From Pseudoduganella aquatica (lineage in GTDB: Bacteria > Pseudomonadota > Gammaproteobacteria > Burkholderiales > Burkholderiaceae_D), in the NCBI RefSeq assembly GCF_009857595.1, contig NZ_WWCU01000039.1, positions 1 through 58,822 of the forward strand: a DNA stretch of 58,822 nucleotides, written 5' to 3'. Position 1 is the stretch's first letter. Every line of letters begins with the position of its first letter. Below, one piece after another: positions 32,793 through 41,754 of the stretch. A model generated the notes under the pieces. That model made no database searches. It saw only the letters and a program-made list of their open reading frames with translations, and was not told where the DNA came from. The position numbers were made by a program, and so were the translations under genes.

Positions 32793-32798
32793 TATAAT
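32793..32798 (+). promoter_or_regulatory. -10 element of the prfB promoter
   Basis: A perfect TATAAT at 32793-32798, 38 bases before the prfB ATG. No convincing -35 hexamer is visible at the right distance. It lies in the gap after the tail-collar operon, separating that operon from prfB-HAD-lysS. Confidence 0.45.
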
Positions 32799-32835
32799 CG
32801 AAGGTTTGATTACACCACTAAAAGACTAGAAGATC

Positions 32836-33940
32836 ATGGAAGCCGAACGCATCAACGCCCTCTCCGCCCTGCTCGCCGATCTGACGACCCGCGAAGCCGA
32901 ACTTCGGAGGTATCTTTGACTTCACTGTCAAAGAAGAGAAGCTCGAACAAGTAAACGAAGAACTGGAAGACCCCACCGTCTGGAATGACCCGAAACGCGC
33001 CCAGGATCTGGGCCGCGAGAAGAAGGCGCTGGAAGCCATCGTCCATACGCTGACCAAGGCCGACGCCGACCTGAAGGACATGGCCGACCTGTTCGCCATG
33101 GCCAAGGAAGAAGGCGACGACGACACGTTGGAAGCGGTCATCACGGACACCGAGGAAATCAAGACCGTCATCGAAGGCATGGAATTCCGCCGGATGTTCA
33201 ACAATCCGATGGACCCGAACAACTGCTTTATCGACATCCAGGCCGGCGCCGGCGGCACCGAGGCCCAGGACTGGGCGTCCATGCTGCTGCGCCAGTACCT
33301 GCGCTATTGCGAGCGCAAGGGCTTCAAGGTCGAGGTCATGGAACAGTCCGACGGCGAGGTGGCCGGCATCAAGACCGCCACCCTGAAGGTCGAGGGCGAC
33401 CACGCCTACGGCTACCTGCGCACGGAAACCGGCGTGCACCGCCTGGTGCGCAAGTCCCCGTTCGACTCGGCCAACGGCCGCCATACCTCGTTCACGTCGC
33501 TGTTCGTGTACCCGGAAGTGGATGATTCGATCGACATCGAGATCAACCCGGCCGACCTGCGCATCGACACCTACCGCGCGTCCGGCGCCGGCGGCCAGCA
33601 CATCAACAAGACCGACTCCGCAGTGCGCCTGACGCACGGCCCGTCCGGGATTGTGGTGCAGTGCCAGAACGACCGCTCACAGCACCGCAACAAGGCCGAG
33701 GCGATGGACATGCTGAAGGCCAAGCTGTACGAACTGGAACTGCGCAAGCGCATGAGCGAGCAGCAGAAGCTGGAAGACTCCAAGACCGACGTGGGCTGGG
33801 GCCACCAGATCCGCTCCTACGTGCTGGACCAGTCCCGCATCAAGGACTTGCGCACCGGTTTCGAAACGGGCAACACCAAGGGCGTGCTGGACGGCGACCT
33901 GGACGAGTTCATCTCCGCATCCCTCAAGCAAGGCGTCTAA
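32836..33940 (+). CDS. prfB: Peptide chain release factor 2, with programmed +1 frameshift
   Basis: Translation runs in one frame from 32836 to 32916, then skips T32917 and continues from 32918 to 33940, giving 367 aa. The shift site is CTT-TGA-C with GGAGG three bases before CTT, the classical RF2 autoregulatory signal: when RF2 is scarce the UGA is read by +1 slippage. RF2 signatures are RKSPFDSANGRHTSF (SPF recognition motif) and YRASGAGGQHINKTDSAVR (GGQ catalytic loop). The frameshift makes automatic callers place the start too late, at 33080. The HAD gene overlaps the stop by one base. Confidence 0.97.
32906..32920 (+). promoter_or_regulatory. RF2 programmed frameshift signal
   Basis: GGAGG (32906-32910), TAT, CTT (32914-32916), TGA (32917-32919), C. 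The internal Shine-Dalgarno-like GGAGG is three bases before the slippery CTT codon, as in other bacterial prfB genes, and the UGA is followed by C, a poor termination context. Confidence 0.95.
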
Positions 33941-34614
33941 TGGCACAAGCTCAGCGCGCGTTCATCTTCGACATGGACGGCACCATCGTGGACAACATGG
34001 CCTTCCACACCAAGTCGTGGCTGGCCTTCTTTGAACGGCGCGGCCGCGCGCTGGACGCGGACGCCTTTTTCCGCGACACGGCCGGCCGCCAGGGCCATGA
34101 GATCATGCGCCTGTACATGGGCGACCACCTGACCAAGGAAGCCAGCGCCGAGCTGGACGCCGAGAAGGAAGCGCTGTACCGCGAGCTGTACGGCCCGCAC
34201 CTGGAAACCGTGCCCGGTTTCGACCAGCTGATCGCCACCGCCCAGGCGGACGGCGTGGCGCTGGCCGTGGCCACCGCCGCGCCGAACGACAACATCGTCT
34301 TCACGCTGGACGGCCTGGACCTGCGCAAGCACTTCAAGGCCGTGGTGGGCGCGGCCGACGTGGCGCGCGGCAAGCCGAATCCGGACGTGTTCCTGCTGGC
34401 CGCCGAGCGCTGCGGCGTGGCGCCCGAGCACTGCATCGTGTTCGAGGACGCGCCGCTGGGCGTGGAAGCGGCGCGCCGCGCCGGCATGCGCGCGGTGGTG
34501 CTGACCACCACCCTGCCGGCCGAAGCGTTTGCCGAATTCGACAACGTGATCTGCGTGGCGCGCGACTTCAGCGAGCTCAATATCGCCGAGCTGTTTGCAG
34601 CCGAAATTAATTAA
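33940..34614 (+). CDS. HAD-superfamily hydrolase, beta-phosphoglucomutase-like
   Basis: A 224-aa phosphatase-type HAD protein: motif I FIFDMDGTIVDN, a helical cap (residues 15-85), motif II AVATAAPND, motif III Lys in ARGKPNPDVFLLAAE and motif IV VFEDAPLGVEAARRAGM. The second Asp of DMDGT is present, so hydrolase or mutase activity is likely. The start ATG shares the last A of the prfB stop TAA, so the genes are coupled. The substrate is unknown. Confidence 0.9.
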   Translation: MAQAQRAFIFDMDGTIVDNMAFHTKSWLAFFERRGRALDADAFFRDTAGRQGHEIMRLYMGDHLTKEASAELDAEKEALYRELYGPHLETVPGFDQLIATAQADGVALAVATAAPNDNIVFTLDGLDLRKHFKAVVGAADVARGKPNPDVFLLAAERCGVAPEHCIVFEDAPLGVEAARRAGMRAVVLTTTLPAEAFAEFDNVICVARDFSELNIAELFAAEIN

Positions 34615-34630
34615 TCTACCAAATACAATC

Positions 34631-36163
34631 ATGACTACGGATATCCAAGAACAAGCAGCCGCCCCGCAAGACGAGAACAAAATCATCGCCGAGCGCCGCG
34701 CCAAGCTGGCCGCCATCCGCGAACAGGGCGTCGCCTTCCCGAACGACTTCAAGCCGCAGCACAAAGCCGCCGACCTGCACATCCAGTACGGCGAGAAGAC
34801 CCGTGAGGAACTGGAAGCCAATCCGGTGACCGTGGTGCTGGCAGGCCGCATGATGCTGAAACGCGAAGCCGGCAAGAAAGCCGCCTTCGCCACGCTGCAG
34901 GACGCCTCCGGCGCCAAGGCCGACGGCCGCATCCAGATCTACGCCACGCTGGACCTGACCGGCGAAGCCGCCATGGCCGCCCTGCACCACTACGACCTGG
35001 GCGACATCCTGGGCGTGACCGGCACCCTGTTCAAGACCAAGACCGACGAACTGACCATCAAGGTCACCGAGCTGCGCCTGATCACCAAGTCGCTGCGCCC
35101 GCTGCCGGACAAATTCCACGGCCTGGCCGACCAGGAAACCAAGTACCGCCAGCGCTACGTGGACCTGATCATGAGCGAAGAGACGCGCCGCACCTTCAAG
35201 GCCCGTACCGCCGCCATGTCCTCGATCCGCCGCTTCATGGAGAAGAACGACTTCATGGAAGTGGAAACGCCGATGCTGCACACCATTCCAGGCGGCGCCG
35301 CAGCCAAGCCTTTCATCACCCACCACAACGCGCTGGACATGCAGATGTTCCTGCGCATTGCGCCCGAGCTGTACCTGAAGCGCCTGGTGGTGGGCGGTTT
35401 CGACCGCGTGTTCGAGATCAACCGCAACTTCCGCAACGAAGGCGTGTCGATCCGTCACAACCCTGAATTCACGATGATGGAGTTCTACGCGGCCTACACC
35501 GACTACAAGTGGCTGATGGACTTCACCGAAGCCGTCATCCGCCAGGCCGCCATCGACGCGCACGGCACCGCCACCCTGACCTACGGCGGCCGCGAGCTGG
35601 ACCTGGCCAAGCCATTCCACCGCCTGACCATCGTGGAAGCAATCAACAAGTACGCGCCGGGCTATACCGACGCGCAGCTGAACGACGCGGAGTTCATCAA
35701 GGCGGAACTGAAGAAGTTCGGCGTGAAGCCGCACGCGCACTCGGGCCTGGGCGCGCTGCAGCTGGCGCTGTTCGAAGAAACCGCCGAGTCGCAGCTGTGG
35801 GAACCAACCTACATCATCGACTATCCGGTTGAAGTGTCGCCGCTGGCGCGCGCTTCGGACACCCGCGAAGGCATCACCGAGCGCTTCGAGCTGTTCATGG
35901 TGGGCCGCGAGATCGCCAACGGCTTCTCGGAGCTGAACGATGCGGAAGACCAGTCGGCGCGCTTCCTGGCGCAGGTTGCTGCCAAGGAAGCGGGCGACGA
36001 CGAAGCCATGTTCTACGACGCGGACTACATCCGCGCGCTGGAATACGGCATGCCGCCGGCCGGCGGCTGCGGCATCGGCATCGACCGCCTGATGATGATC
36101 ATCACCGACTCGCCGAACATCCGCGACGTGCTGCTGTTCCCGCACTTGCGCAAGGAAGAGTAA
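34631..36163 (+). CDS. lysS: Lysyl-tRNA synthetase, class II
   Basis: A 510-aa enzyme charging tRNA-Lys. An N-terminal OB anticodon-binding domain (VVLAGRMMLKREAGKKAAFATLQD) is followed by the class II core: motif 1 (RFMEKNDFMEVETPML), motif 2 (FEINRNFRNEGVSIRHNPEFTMMEFY) and motif 3 (GCGIGIDRLMMIITDSPNIRDVLLFP). The start at 34631 gives the usual length. It is downstream of prfB and the HAD gene, a conserved prfB-lysS association in proteobacteria, and is followed by a terminator. Confidence 0.97.
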   Translation: MTTDIQEQAAAPQDENKIIAERRAKLAAIREQGVAFPNDFKPQHKAADLHIQYGEKTREELEANPVTVVLAGRMMLKREAGKKAAFATLQDASGAKADGRIQIYATLDLTGEAAMAALHHYDLGDILGVTGTLFKTKTDELTIKVTELRLITKSLRPLPDKFHGLADQETKYRQRYVDLIMSEETRRTFKARTAAMSSIRRFMEKNDFMEVETPMLHTIPGGAAAKPFITHHNALDMQMFLRIAPELYLKRLVVGGFDRVFEINRNFRNEGVSIRHNPEFTMMEFYAAYTDYKWLMDFTEAVIRQAAIDAHGTATLTYGGRELDLAKPFHRLTIVEAINKYAPGYTDAQLNDAEFIKAELKKFGVKPHAHSGLGALQLALFEETAESQLWEPTYIIDYPVEVSPLARASDTREGITERFELFMVGREIANGFSELNDAEDQSARFLAQVAAKEAGDDEAMFYDADYIRALEYGMPPAGGCGIGIDRLMMIITDSPNIRDVLLFPHLRKEE

Positions 36164-36200
36164 TCGCGTAGCGATTACGAACACTTTTGGCTTTTGTAAG

Positions 36201-36235
36201 AAGCCGCCCGGCAAGCAAGCCCGGCGGCTTTTTTT
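36201..36235 (+). terminator. Terminator after lysS
   Basis: AAGCCGCCCGG ... CCCGGCGGCTT pairs with one mismatch around a loop of about nine bases, followed by seven T residues. It ends the prfB-HAD-lysS transcript. Confidence 0.85.
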
Positions 36236-36309
36236 ACGCCTGCTTGCGCTGCCTCAGCAGGCGGCCGGGTTCGCTTGACGCCCTGCGGGGCACGGCGCAG
36301 CATCAGGGA

Positions 36310-36810
36310 ATGAACGGGCCGCCCTCACGAGAAGAAGTCGATACCAAGCTGGACAATGTTCGCATGTCCGCCGAGGTCTTTTTCGCCCGTATGGACGCAC
36401 GTTGCGCAAGGATGGAGGCAGCCTTCGAACTGCACCTGCGGGAAATGGACTTGAAACTCGCCAAGATCACGGAAGAGTTTGCAGCTAAACTGGACGCAAA
36501 AATCGCTGCCCTCTACAAGGCAATGATCATCACCGCCATCACCTCCACGCTCACCATCATTCTCGGCGTGGGCGCCATCAACGCGACGGTGTTCACCGGC
36601 ATGCTGGCTGCGCTGGACAAGGGCGAGGAACTAGGCACCATGTACACCAAGCTGGGCCAGCGCATGCTGGAGCAGGATGCGCAGTTCAACCGGATGATGC
36701 TGAAGCAGCGCGAGGACTTTGCGCGCATGGAAGCCAAGCTGGAGGCCCACATCGCTGAAGAAAAGGCCGAGCGCGCGCGCCAGCAAAGCCAGCGCGCGCC
36801 CCGGCGTTAG
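36310..36810 (+). CDS. Coiled-coil protein with one membrane segment, unknown
   Basis: A 166-aa protein. Residues 1-70 are charged and helical with regularly spaced Met, Ala and Leu (MDARCARMEAAFELHLREMDLKLAK), residues about 75-100 form a hydrophobic segment (MIITAITSTLTIILGVGAINATVF), and the rest is another charged coiled coil ending in a Gln/Arg-rich tail. The plan resembles small DUF1640/CCDC90-like membrane coiled-coil proteins. I do not recognise a specific family. It converges with ppnN, whose stop is 5 bases away. The ATG at 36310 follows AGGGA. Confidence 0.7.
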   Translation: MNGPPSREEVDTKLDNVRMSAEVFFARMDARCARMEAAFELHLREMDLKLAKITEEFAAKLDAKIAALYKAMIITAITSTLTIILGVGAINATVFTGMLAALDKGEELGTMYTKLGQRMLEQDAQFNRMMLKQREDFARMEAKLEAHIAEEKAERARQQSQRAPRR

Positions 36811-36814
36811 AGCA

Positions 36815-38185
36815 CTACTGGACGATGCGGTAGCAAGGCGTGTAGGCCTTGCCCGCCAGTTTCATGCGGCTCTGCGCCACAAAGGACGCCAGCAGCGAGT
36901 CCATCGGCCCCATGATGGCCGGGTCGCCGTGGATCTCGAAGTGGCCGAATTTCTCGATGGCGCGTATGCCCTCGTCCTTCACATTGCCCGCCACCACGCC
37001 CGAGAACGCCCGGCGCAGATTCGCCGCCAGCAAGTGCGTGGGCTGGTTCTTGTGCAGGCTCAGGTTGCGCATATTCTCATGCGTGGGCGCGAACGGCTTC
37101 TGGAACTCCTGGTCGATTTTCAGCGCCCAGTTGAAATAGTAAGCGTCGCTGCGCGCCTTGCGGAACTCGCGCACTTCCTTGATGCCGGCCTGCATTTCGC
37201 GCGCCACCAGTTCCGGGTCGTCCACGATGATCTTGTAGCGCTTCTGCGCCTCGGGTCCCAGCGTGTCGGCGATGAACTGGTTGATCTGCACGAAATACTC
37301 GCGCGACGTTTCCGGGCCGGTGAACACCAGCGGGAACGGGATTTCCGCGTTCTCCGGGTGCAGCAATATGCCCAGGATGTACAGGATCTCCTCGGCCGTG
37401 CCGGCGCCGCCGGGGAACACCACGATGCCGTGGCCGGTGCGCACAAAGGCCTCCAGCCGCTTCTCGATGTCCGGCATGATGATCAGGTCGTTCACGATGG
37501 GGTTGGGCGACTCGGCCGCGATAATGCCCGGCTCCGAGATCCCCAGGTAGCGCCCCTGGTGGGTACGCTGCTTGGCGTGTCCGATGGTGGCGCCCTTCAT
37601 CGGCCCCTTCATCGCGCCCGGACCGCAGCCGGTGCAGATGTCCAGGCCGCGCAAGCCCATCTGGTAGCCCACTTCCTTGGAATAATTGTATTCGGCGCGG
37701 TTGATCGAGTGGCCGCCCCAGCACACCACCAGGTTGGGATTCAGGTGCGGCTTGAGCACGTTGGCATTGCGCAGGATATGGAACACCGCGTCGGTAATGC
37801 CGTCGGTGCGGCTCAGGTCAAACTTCGGATTGTCCGTCACCTCGTTGCTGACGAAAACAATATCGCGCAGCACCGCGAACAAATGCTCGTGTATGCCCTT
37901 GATCATTTTGCCGTCGACAAAAGCAATCGCCGGCGCGCCCTTGATTTCCAGCTTGATGCCGCGCTCGCGCTGCATGATGTTGATGTCGAACGATTTATAG
38001 CGCTCCAGCAGTTCCTTTCCATCGTCGATAGTGCTACCGCAGTTCAGCACCGCCAGGGCGCAGTTGCGGAAGATGTTATACAGCCCGCCCTTGCCGGAAT
38101 CGAGCAACTTTATTACTTCCGCCTTGGAAAGCACCTCCAGCATGCCTTCAGGGGAAATCAGGGTATCGACAACGTCATGTTCCAT
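36815..38185 (-). CDS. ppnN: Nucleotide 5'-monophosphate nucleosidase, PpnN/YgdH family
   Basis: A 456-aa protein with the LOG-like lysine-decarboxylase fold: an N-terminal DUF4478-type domain (about 1-125, EVLSKAEVIKLLDSGKGGLYNIFRNCALAVLN), the core with VVCWGGHSI, GCGPGAMKGPMKGA and VVFPGGAGTAEEILY (PGGxGTxxE motif), and the C-terminal DUF3412 domain (about 340-456, FNWALKIDQEFQKPF and HMRNL-like region). In Escherichia coli PpnN cleaves purine and pyrimidine monophosphates and is controlled by (p)ppGpp. The length matches. Confidence 0.92.
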   Translation of the reverse strand: MEHDVVDTLISPEGMLEVLSKAEVIKLLDSGKGGLYNIFRNCALAVLNCGSTIDDGKELLERYKSFDINIMQRERGIKLEIKGAPAIAFVDGKMIKGIHEHLFAVLRDIVFVSNEVTDNPKFDLSRTDGITDAVFHILRNANVLKPHLNPNLVVCWGGHSINRAEYNYSKEVGYQMGLRGLDICTGCGPGAMKGPMKGATIGHAKQRTHQGRYLGISEPGIIAAESPNPIVNDLIIMPDIEKRLEAFVRTGHGIVVFPGGAGTAEEILYILGILLHPENAEIPFPLVFTGPETSREYFVQINQFIADTLGPEAQKRYKIIVDDPELVAREMQAGIKEVREFRKARSDAYYFNWALKIDQEFQKPFAPTHENMRNLSLHKNQPTHLLAANLRRAFSGVVAGNVKDEGIRAIEKFGHFEIHGDPAIMGPMDSLLASFVAQSRMKLAGKAYTPCYRIVQ

Positions 38186-38499
38186 GATACGAATTCCTTA
38201 TTCAGTTCCACACAACCACAACAACTCTTGAGCCTGCGACACCAATATACGACAAAGGCACCGTTTTGGGGCCAGTGTTTAATAGGAAACGGCTATCGCA
38301 AATGGACATCCAGCGAATAGCCGTTGCAAGTTTAGCCACATTGCTGCGGCGCAGCAAGCGAATTGCTGGACATAAGTGCGCGGTAGATTAAAATGGCGCC
38401 CTGTTGGGACGCGGACTACCGGCAACCACGCTACAAGCGCGCTTGCTTAGCCCGGTCCCATATTTTTTTATCTAAACAGAAAATTTTTCAGGAGAAGCC
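38186..38499 (+). other. 314-base intergenic region between ppnN and the POT transporter gene
   Basis: The genes on either side are divergent, so it should hold both promoters. A run of GATTAAAATGG near 38390 with TTGCTGG about 25 bases earlier could drive the transporter. The last 45 bases are AT-rich and end in CAGGAGAAGCC before the GTG start. No open frame, tRNA or clear hairpin was found. Confidence 0.5.
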
Positions 38500-40005
38500 G
38501 TGAGCGGAGCAACTACGCAAAGCCCGGAAGTCAAAATCCCGGAGTTCAAACAGATCCTGGGCCATCCGGCCCCGCTGTGGATGCTATTCATGACAGAGTT
38601 CTGGGAGCGCTTCGCGTTCTACGGCATACGCTGGGCTTTGGTGCTGTACATCGTGGCCCAGTTCTTCGGCGGCGACGCCTCCGGCCAGCAAACCGCCAGC
38701 GCGCTGTACGGTTCCTACCTGGCGCTGGTGTATGCCGCCGCGCTGTTCGGCGGCTACGTGGCCGACCGCGTGCTCGGCTACCAGCGCTCCATCCTGGTGG
38801 GCGCCGTGTTCATGGCCGCCGGCCTGTTCGCCATCGCCATCCCTGACGACACCATCTTCAAGATCGGCCTGGCCACCATCATCGTCGGCAACGGCCTGTT
38901 CAAACCGAACATCTCCACCATGGTGGGCAAGCTGTACTCCGTGGCCGACCCGCGCCGCGACTCCGGCTTCACCATCTTCTACATGGGCATCAACACCGGC
39001 GCCCTGATCGCCCCGGTACTGACCCAGATCCTGGCCGAGAAGGTATTCGGCGCCGAAGGCATGCCTTCGTACAAAGTGGTCTTCATGGCCGCAGGCGTGG
39101 GCATGATCATCAGCCTGGTCTGGTTCTTCATCGGCCGCGCCCAGCTCAAGGGCATCGGCGCGCCGGACCCTGCCGCTCCCGGCATGAACCGCGTCGCCTA
39201 CGTAGTGCTGGGCGGCCTGGCCGTGATTCCTGTGTTCTACCTGCTGCTCGCCGTGGGCGCCAACCAGCTGCAAGTGGTGCTGACCGTGCTGTTCCTGATC
39301 CTGGCCGCCATGCTGCTGCTGGAAGGCTTCCGCAACGGCGCCGTGGCGCGCGACAAGGTCATCGCCATGATGGTGATCTTCACCTTCAACATCATGTTCT
39401 GGATGTTCTTCGAACAGGCCGGCAGCTCCTTCACCTTCCTGGCCGATAACATCGTGCGCCGCGACTTCGGCGGCTGGACCTTCCCGACCGCCTGGTTCCA
39501 GACCGTGAATTCGATCGCCATCATCGCCTGCGCACCTATCGTGGCTGCTGCATGGGTGTTCCTGGCCAAGCGCAACGCCAATCCATCGATCCCGCGCAAA
39601 TTCGGTCTGGGCATCCTGTTCAACGCCGCCGCCTTCGGCCTGCTGTGGTTCTCGCTGTCCTCGCTGGTCGGCGCCGACAGCAAGATCCCGTTCTGGACCC
39701 TGTTCATGGTCTACGTGATCCAGTCGGTTGGCGAGCTGTGCCTGTCGCCTATCGGCCTGTCCATGGTCACCAAGCTGGCCCCTACCCGCCTGGTTGGCCT
39801 GGGCATGGGCGGCTGGTTCCTGTCCACCGGCATCGGCAACAACCTGTCCGGCATCTTCGCCTCCCACGCCTCCGGCGAGAGCGGCATGTCGGTGACCACC
39901 GCCCTGTCGGCCTACACCCAGGGCTTCTGGATACTGATGGCCGGCGGCGTGATCCTGTTCCTGGTCGCACCGCTGATCCAGAAACTGATGCACGGCGTGA
40001 AGTAG
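38500..40005 (+). CDS. Proton-dependent oligopeptide transporter (POT/PTR2 family)
   Basis: A 501-aa inner membrane MFS protein importing di- and tripeptides with protons. Signatures: MTEFWERFAFYGIRWALVLYI (the ExxERFxxY helix 1 motif), GGYVADRVLGYQRSILVG, GNGLFKPNISTMVG and FYMGINTGALIAPVLTQ (PTR2 motif), and the C-terminal VGELCLSPIGLSMVTKLAP. It starts with GTG at 38500 behind a strong AGGAG. It is monocistronic with its own terminator. Confidence 0.95.
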   Translation: MSGATTQSPEVKIPEFKQILGHPAPLWMLFMTEFWERFAFYGIRWALVLYIVAQFFGGDASGQQTASALYGSYLALVYAAALFGGYVADRVLGYQRSILVGAVFMAAGLFAIAIPDDTIFKIGLATIIVGNGLFKPNISTMVGKLYSVADPRRDSGFTIFYMGINTGALIAPVLTQILAEKVFGAEGMPSYKVVFMAAGVGMIISLVWFFIGRAQLKGIGAPDPAAPGMNRVAYVVLGGLAVIPVFYLLLAVGANQLQVVLTVLFLILAAMLLLEGFRNGAVARDKVIAMMVIFTFNIMFWMFFEQAGSSFTFLADNIVRRDFGGWTFPTAWFQTVNSIAIIACAPIVAAAWVFLAKRNANPSIPRKFGLGILFNAAAFGLLWFSLSSLVGADSKIPFWTLFMVYVIQSVGELCLSPIGLSMVTKLAPTRLVGLGMGGWFLSTGIGNNLSGIFASHASGESGMSVTTALSAYTQGFWILMAGGVILFLVAPLIQKLMHGVK

Positions 40006-40022
40006 GCTTCAGCGCTTCATGG

Positions 40023-40052
40023 AAAACGGCAGCCGAGGCTGCCGTTTTTTTT
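40023..40052 (+). terminator. Terminator after the POT transporter gene
   Basis: AAAACGGCAGCC-GA-GGCTGCCGTTTT followed by further T residues, 17 bases after the stop codon. Confidence 0.9.
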
Positions 40053-40067
40053 GCGCGGGCGCATGCT

Positions 40068-40151
40068 GGCGGGTTACGGCGTGCCGCCTAACCCGCCCTA
40101 CGGCCGCGCTATCGTTAGCACGTAGGGCGGGTTAGCGAAGCGTAACCCGCC
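40068..40151. repeat. Paired intergenic repeat, copy 3
   Basis: ggcgggttacggcgtgccgcctaacccgccctacg and cgtagggcgggttagcgaagcgtaacccgcc lie as inverted arms around about 20 bases. The right arm touches the first base of the glpD stop codon. Confidence 0.9.
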
Positions 40152-41692
40152 TATGCCGGCAAGGGATGCGCGGCCATCCATGCCGCGAGGCGCGCTTCCG
40201 CGCCCTCGGGCACGTGCAGGCCAAGCTTGGAGCGCCGCCACAGGATGTCCTGCGCCGCCGTAGCCCATTCGTAGCGGCGCAGGTAGTCCACTTCCACCGC
40301 ATACAGGCCGGGCTCCACTTCCGCGCCCATGTCCTCCAGCTTCACGCGCCCCGCCAGCAAGGTGTGGATGCGGGTGCCGTAAGCGCGGGCATAACGCGCC
40401 ACCAGCACGCGCGGCAGCCAATCGTACTGCTGCAGCAGCTTGTCGCGCCATTCGTCGTAACGCAGCACGGCGCAGTTCTGCGGCGTGTCGCCGAACAGGT
40501 CGCCGCCCGGCAGGCAGGCTTTCGCCGTCCAGCCCGGCTGGCGGTTGCCCAGCGCCTTGCACAGCATGTCCACCGCTTCCTCCGCCAGCTTGCGGTAGGT
40601 GGTGATCTTGCCGCCGAAAATACTCAGCAGCGGGGCCGCGCCGCCATCGTCGTCCAGCTCCAGCCGGTAGTCGCGCGTGACGGCCTTGGCGTCCTGCGCC
40701 TCGTCCTCCACCAGCGGGCGCACGCCTGAATAGGTCCACACCACATGCTCGGGCCGCACCGGCTCCTTGAAGTACTGGCTCACCAGCTCGCAGAGATAGG
40801 ACACTTCGTCCGGCGTGATCGCCACCGCGTTCGGGTCGCCCTTGTAGTCCAGGTCGGTGGTGCCGATCAGCGTGTAGTCCTGCTCGTAGGGAATCGCGAA
40901 CACGATGCGGCCGTCGCGGTTCTGGAAAATGTAGGCGTGGTCGTGGTCGAACAGCCGCTTGACCACGATGTGGCTGCCCTTGATCAACCGCAGATGCTGG
41001 CTGCTGCGCTGAGGCAGCGCCTGGCCCAGCAGGCTGGCGGTCCATGGCCCGGCCGCGTTGACCACGCTGCGGGCGCGCACCACCGTGTCCTGCCCGTCCG
41101 CGCCGCGCAGCGTGGCGTACCACAGGCCGCCCTCGCGCCGCAGGGCCGTGCAGGCGGTGCGGGTCTTGATGGCGGCGCCGTGCATGCAGGCGTCCATGGC
41201 GTTGAGCACCACCAGGCGGGCGTCGTCCACCCAGCCGTCCGAATAGACAAAGCCGCGCGTGAACTCGGGCTTGAGCGGCCGCCCCGCCACGTGGCAGCGC
41301 AGGCCGATGCCGCTGGAACCGGGCAGCAGCTCGCGCTTGGCCAGGAAGTCATACAGGAACAGGCCGGCGCGTATCAGCAGCGCGGGCCGTTGGCAGGGCG
41401 CATGCGGCATCACGAAGCGCAGCGGATGCATGATGTGCGGCGCGGCGCGCAGCAGCACTTCGCGCTCGATCAGCGCCTTGCGCACCAGCGAGAATTCATA
41501 GTATTCGAGGTAGCGCAGGCCGCCGTGTATCAGCTTGGTTGACGCGGACGAGGTGTGCGACGCCAGGTCGTCCTTCTCGCACAACACCACGCACAAGCCG
41601 CGCCCTGCGGCGTCGCGCGCTATCCCGGCGCCGTTGATGCCGCCGCCGACCACCAGCAAATCGCATTCGATATCGTGCACCGCAGCCGTCAT
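40151..41692 (-). CDS. glpD: Aerobic glycerol-3-phosphate dehydrogenase
   Basis: A 513-aa membrane-associated FAD enzyme oxidising glycerol 3-phosphate to dihydroxyacetone phosphate and feeding quinones. It has CDLLVVGGGINGAGIARDAAGRG (FAD dinucleotide fold), SSASTKLIHGGLRYLEYYEFSLVRKAL, VVNAAGPW and GGKITTYRKLAEEAVD, plus the C-terminal DAO_C domain. I chose the ATG at 41692, giving the usual start before the GGG motif, although the frame is open 32 codons upstream. No glpK or glpF is adjacent. Confidence 0.95.
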   Translation of the reverse strand: MTAAVHDIECDLLVVGGGINGAGIARDAAGRGLCVVLCEKDDLASHTSSASTKLIHGGLRYLEYYEFSLVRKALIEREVLLRAAPHIMHPLRFVMPHAPCQRPALLIRAGLFLYDFLAKRELLPGSSGIGLRCHVAGRPLKPEFTRGFVYSDGWVDDARLVVLNAMDACMHGAAIKTRTACTALRREGGLWYATLRGADGQDTVVRARSVVNAAGPWTASLLGQALPQRSSQHLRLIKGSHIVVKRLFDHDHAYIFQNRDGRIVFAIPYEQDYTLIGTTDLDYKGDPNAVAITPDEVSYLCELVSQYFKEPVRPEHVVWTYSGVRPLVEDEAQDAKAVTRDYRLELDDDGGAAPLLSIFGGKITTYRKLAEEAVDMLCKALGNRQPGWTAKACLPGGDLFGDTPQNCAVLRYDEWRDKLLQQYDWLPRVLVARYARAYGTRIHTLLAGRVKLEDMGAEVEPGLYAVEVDYLRRYEWATAAQDILWRRSKLGLHVPEGAEARLAAWMAAHPLPA

Positions 41693-41754
41693 TCCATTAT
41701 CCGAGATGTTGCCGTGGGATAAAGATACGCCATTTATGAAGAATCTGGCAACCC

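Noticed and set aside
36310..36810. Tail-anchored toxin or phage holin
   Set aside because: One hydrophobic segment flanked by long charged coiled coils fits a structural membrane protein better, and no lysis genes are adjacent.
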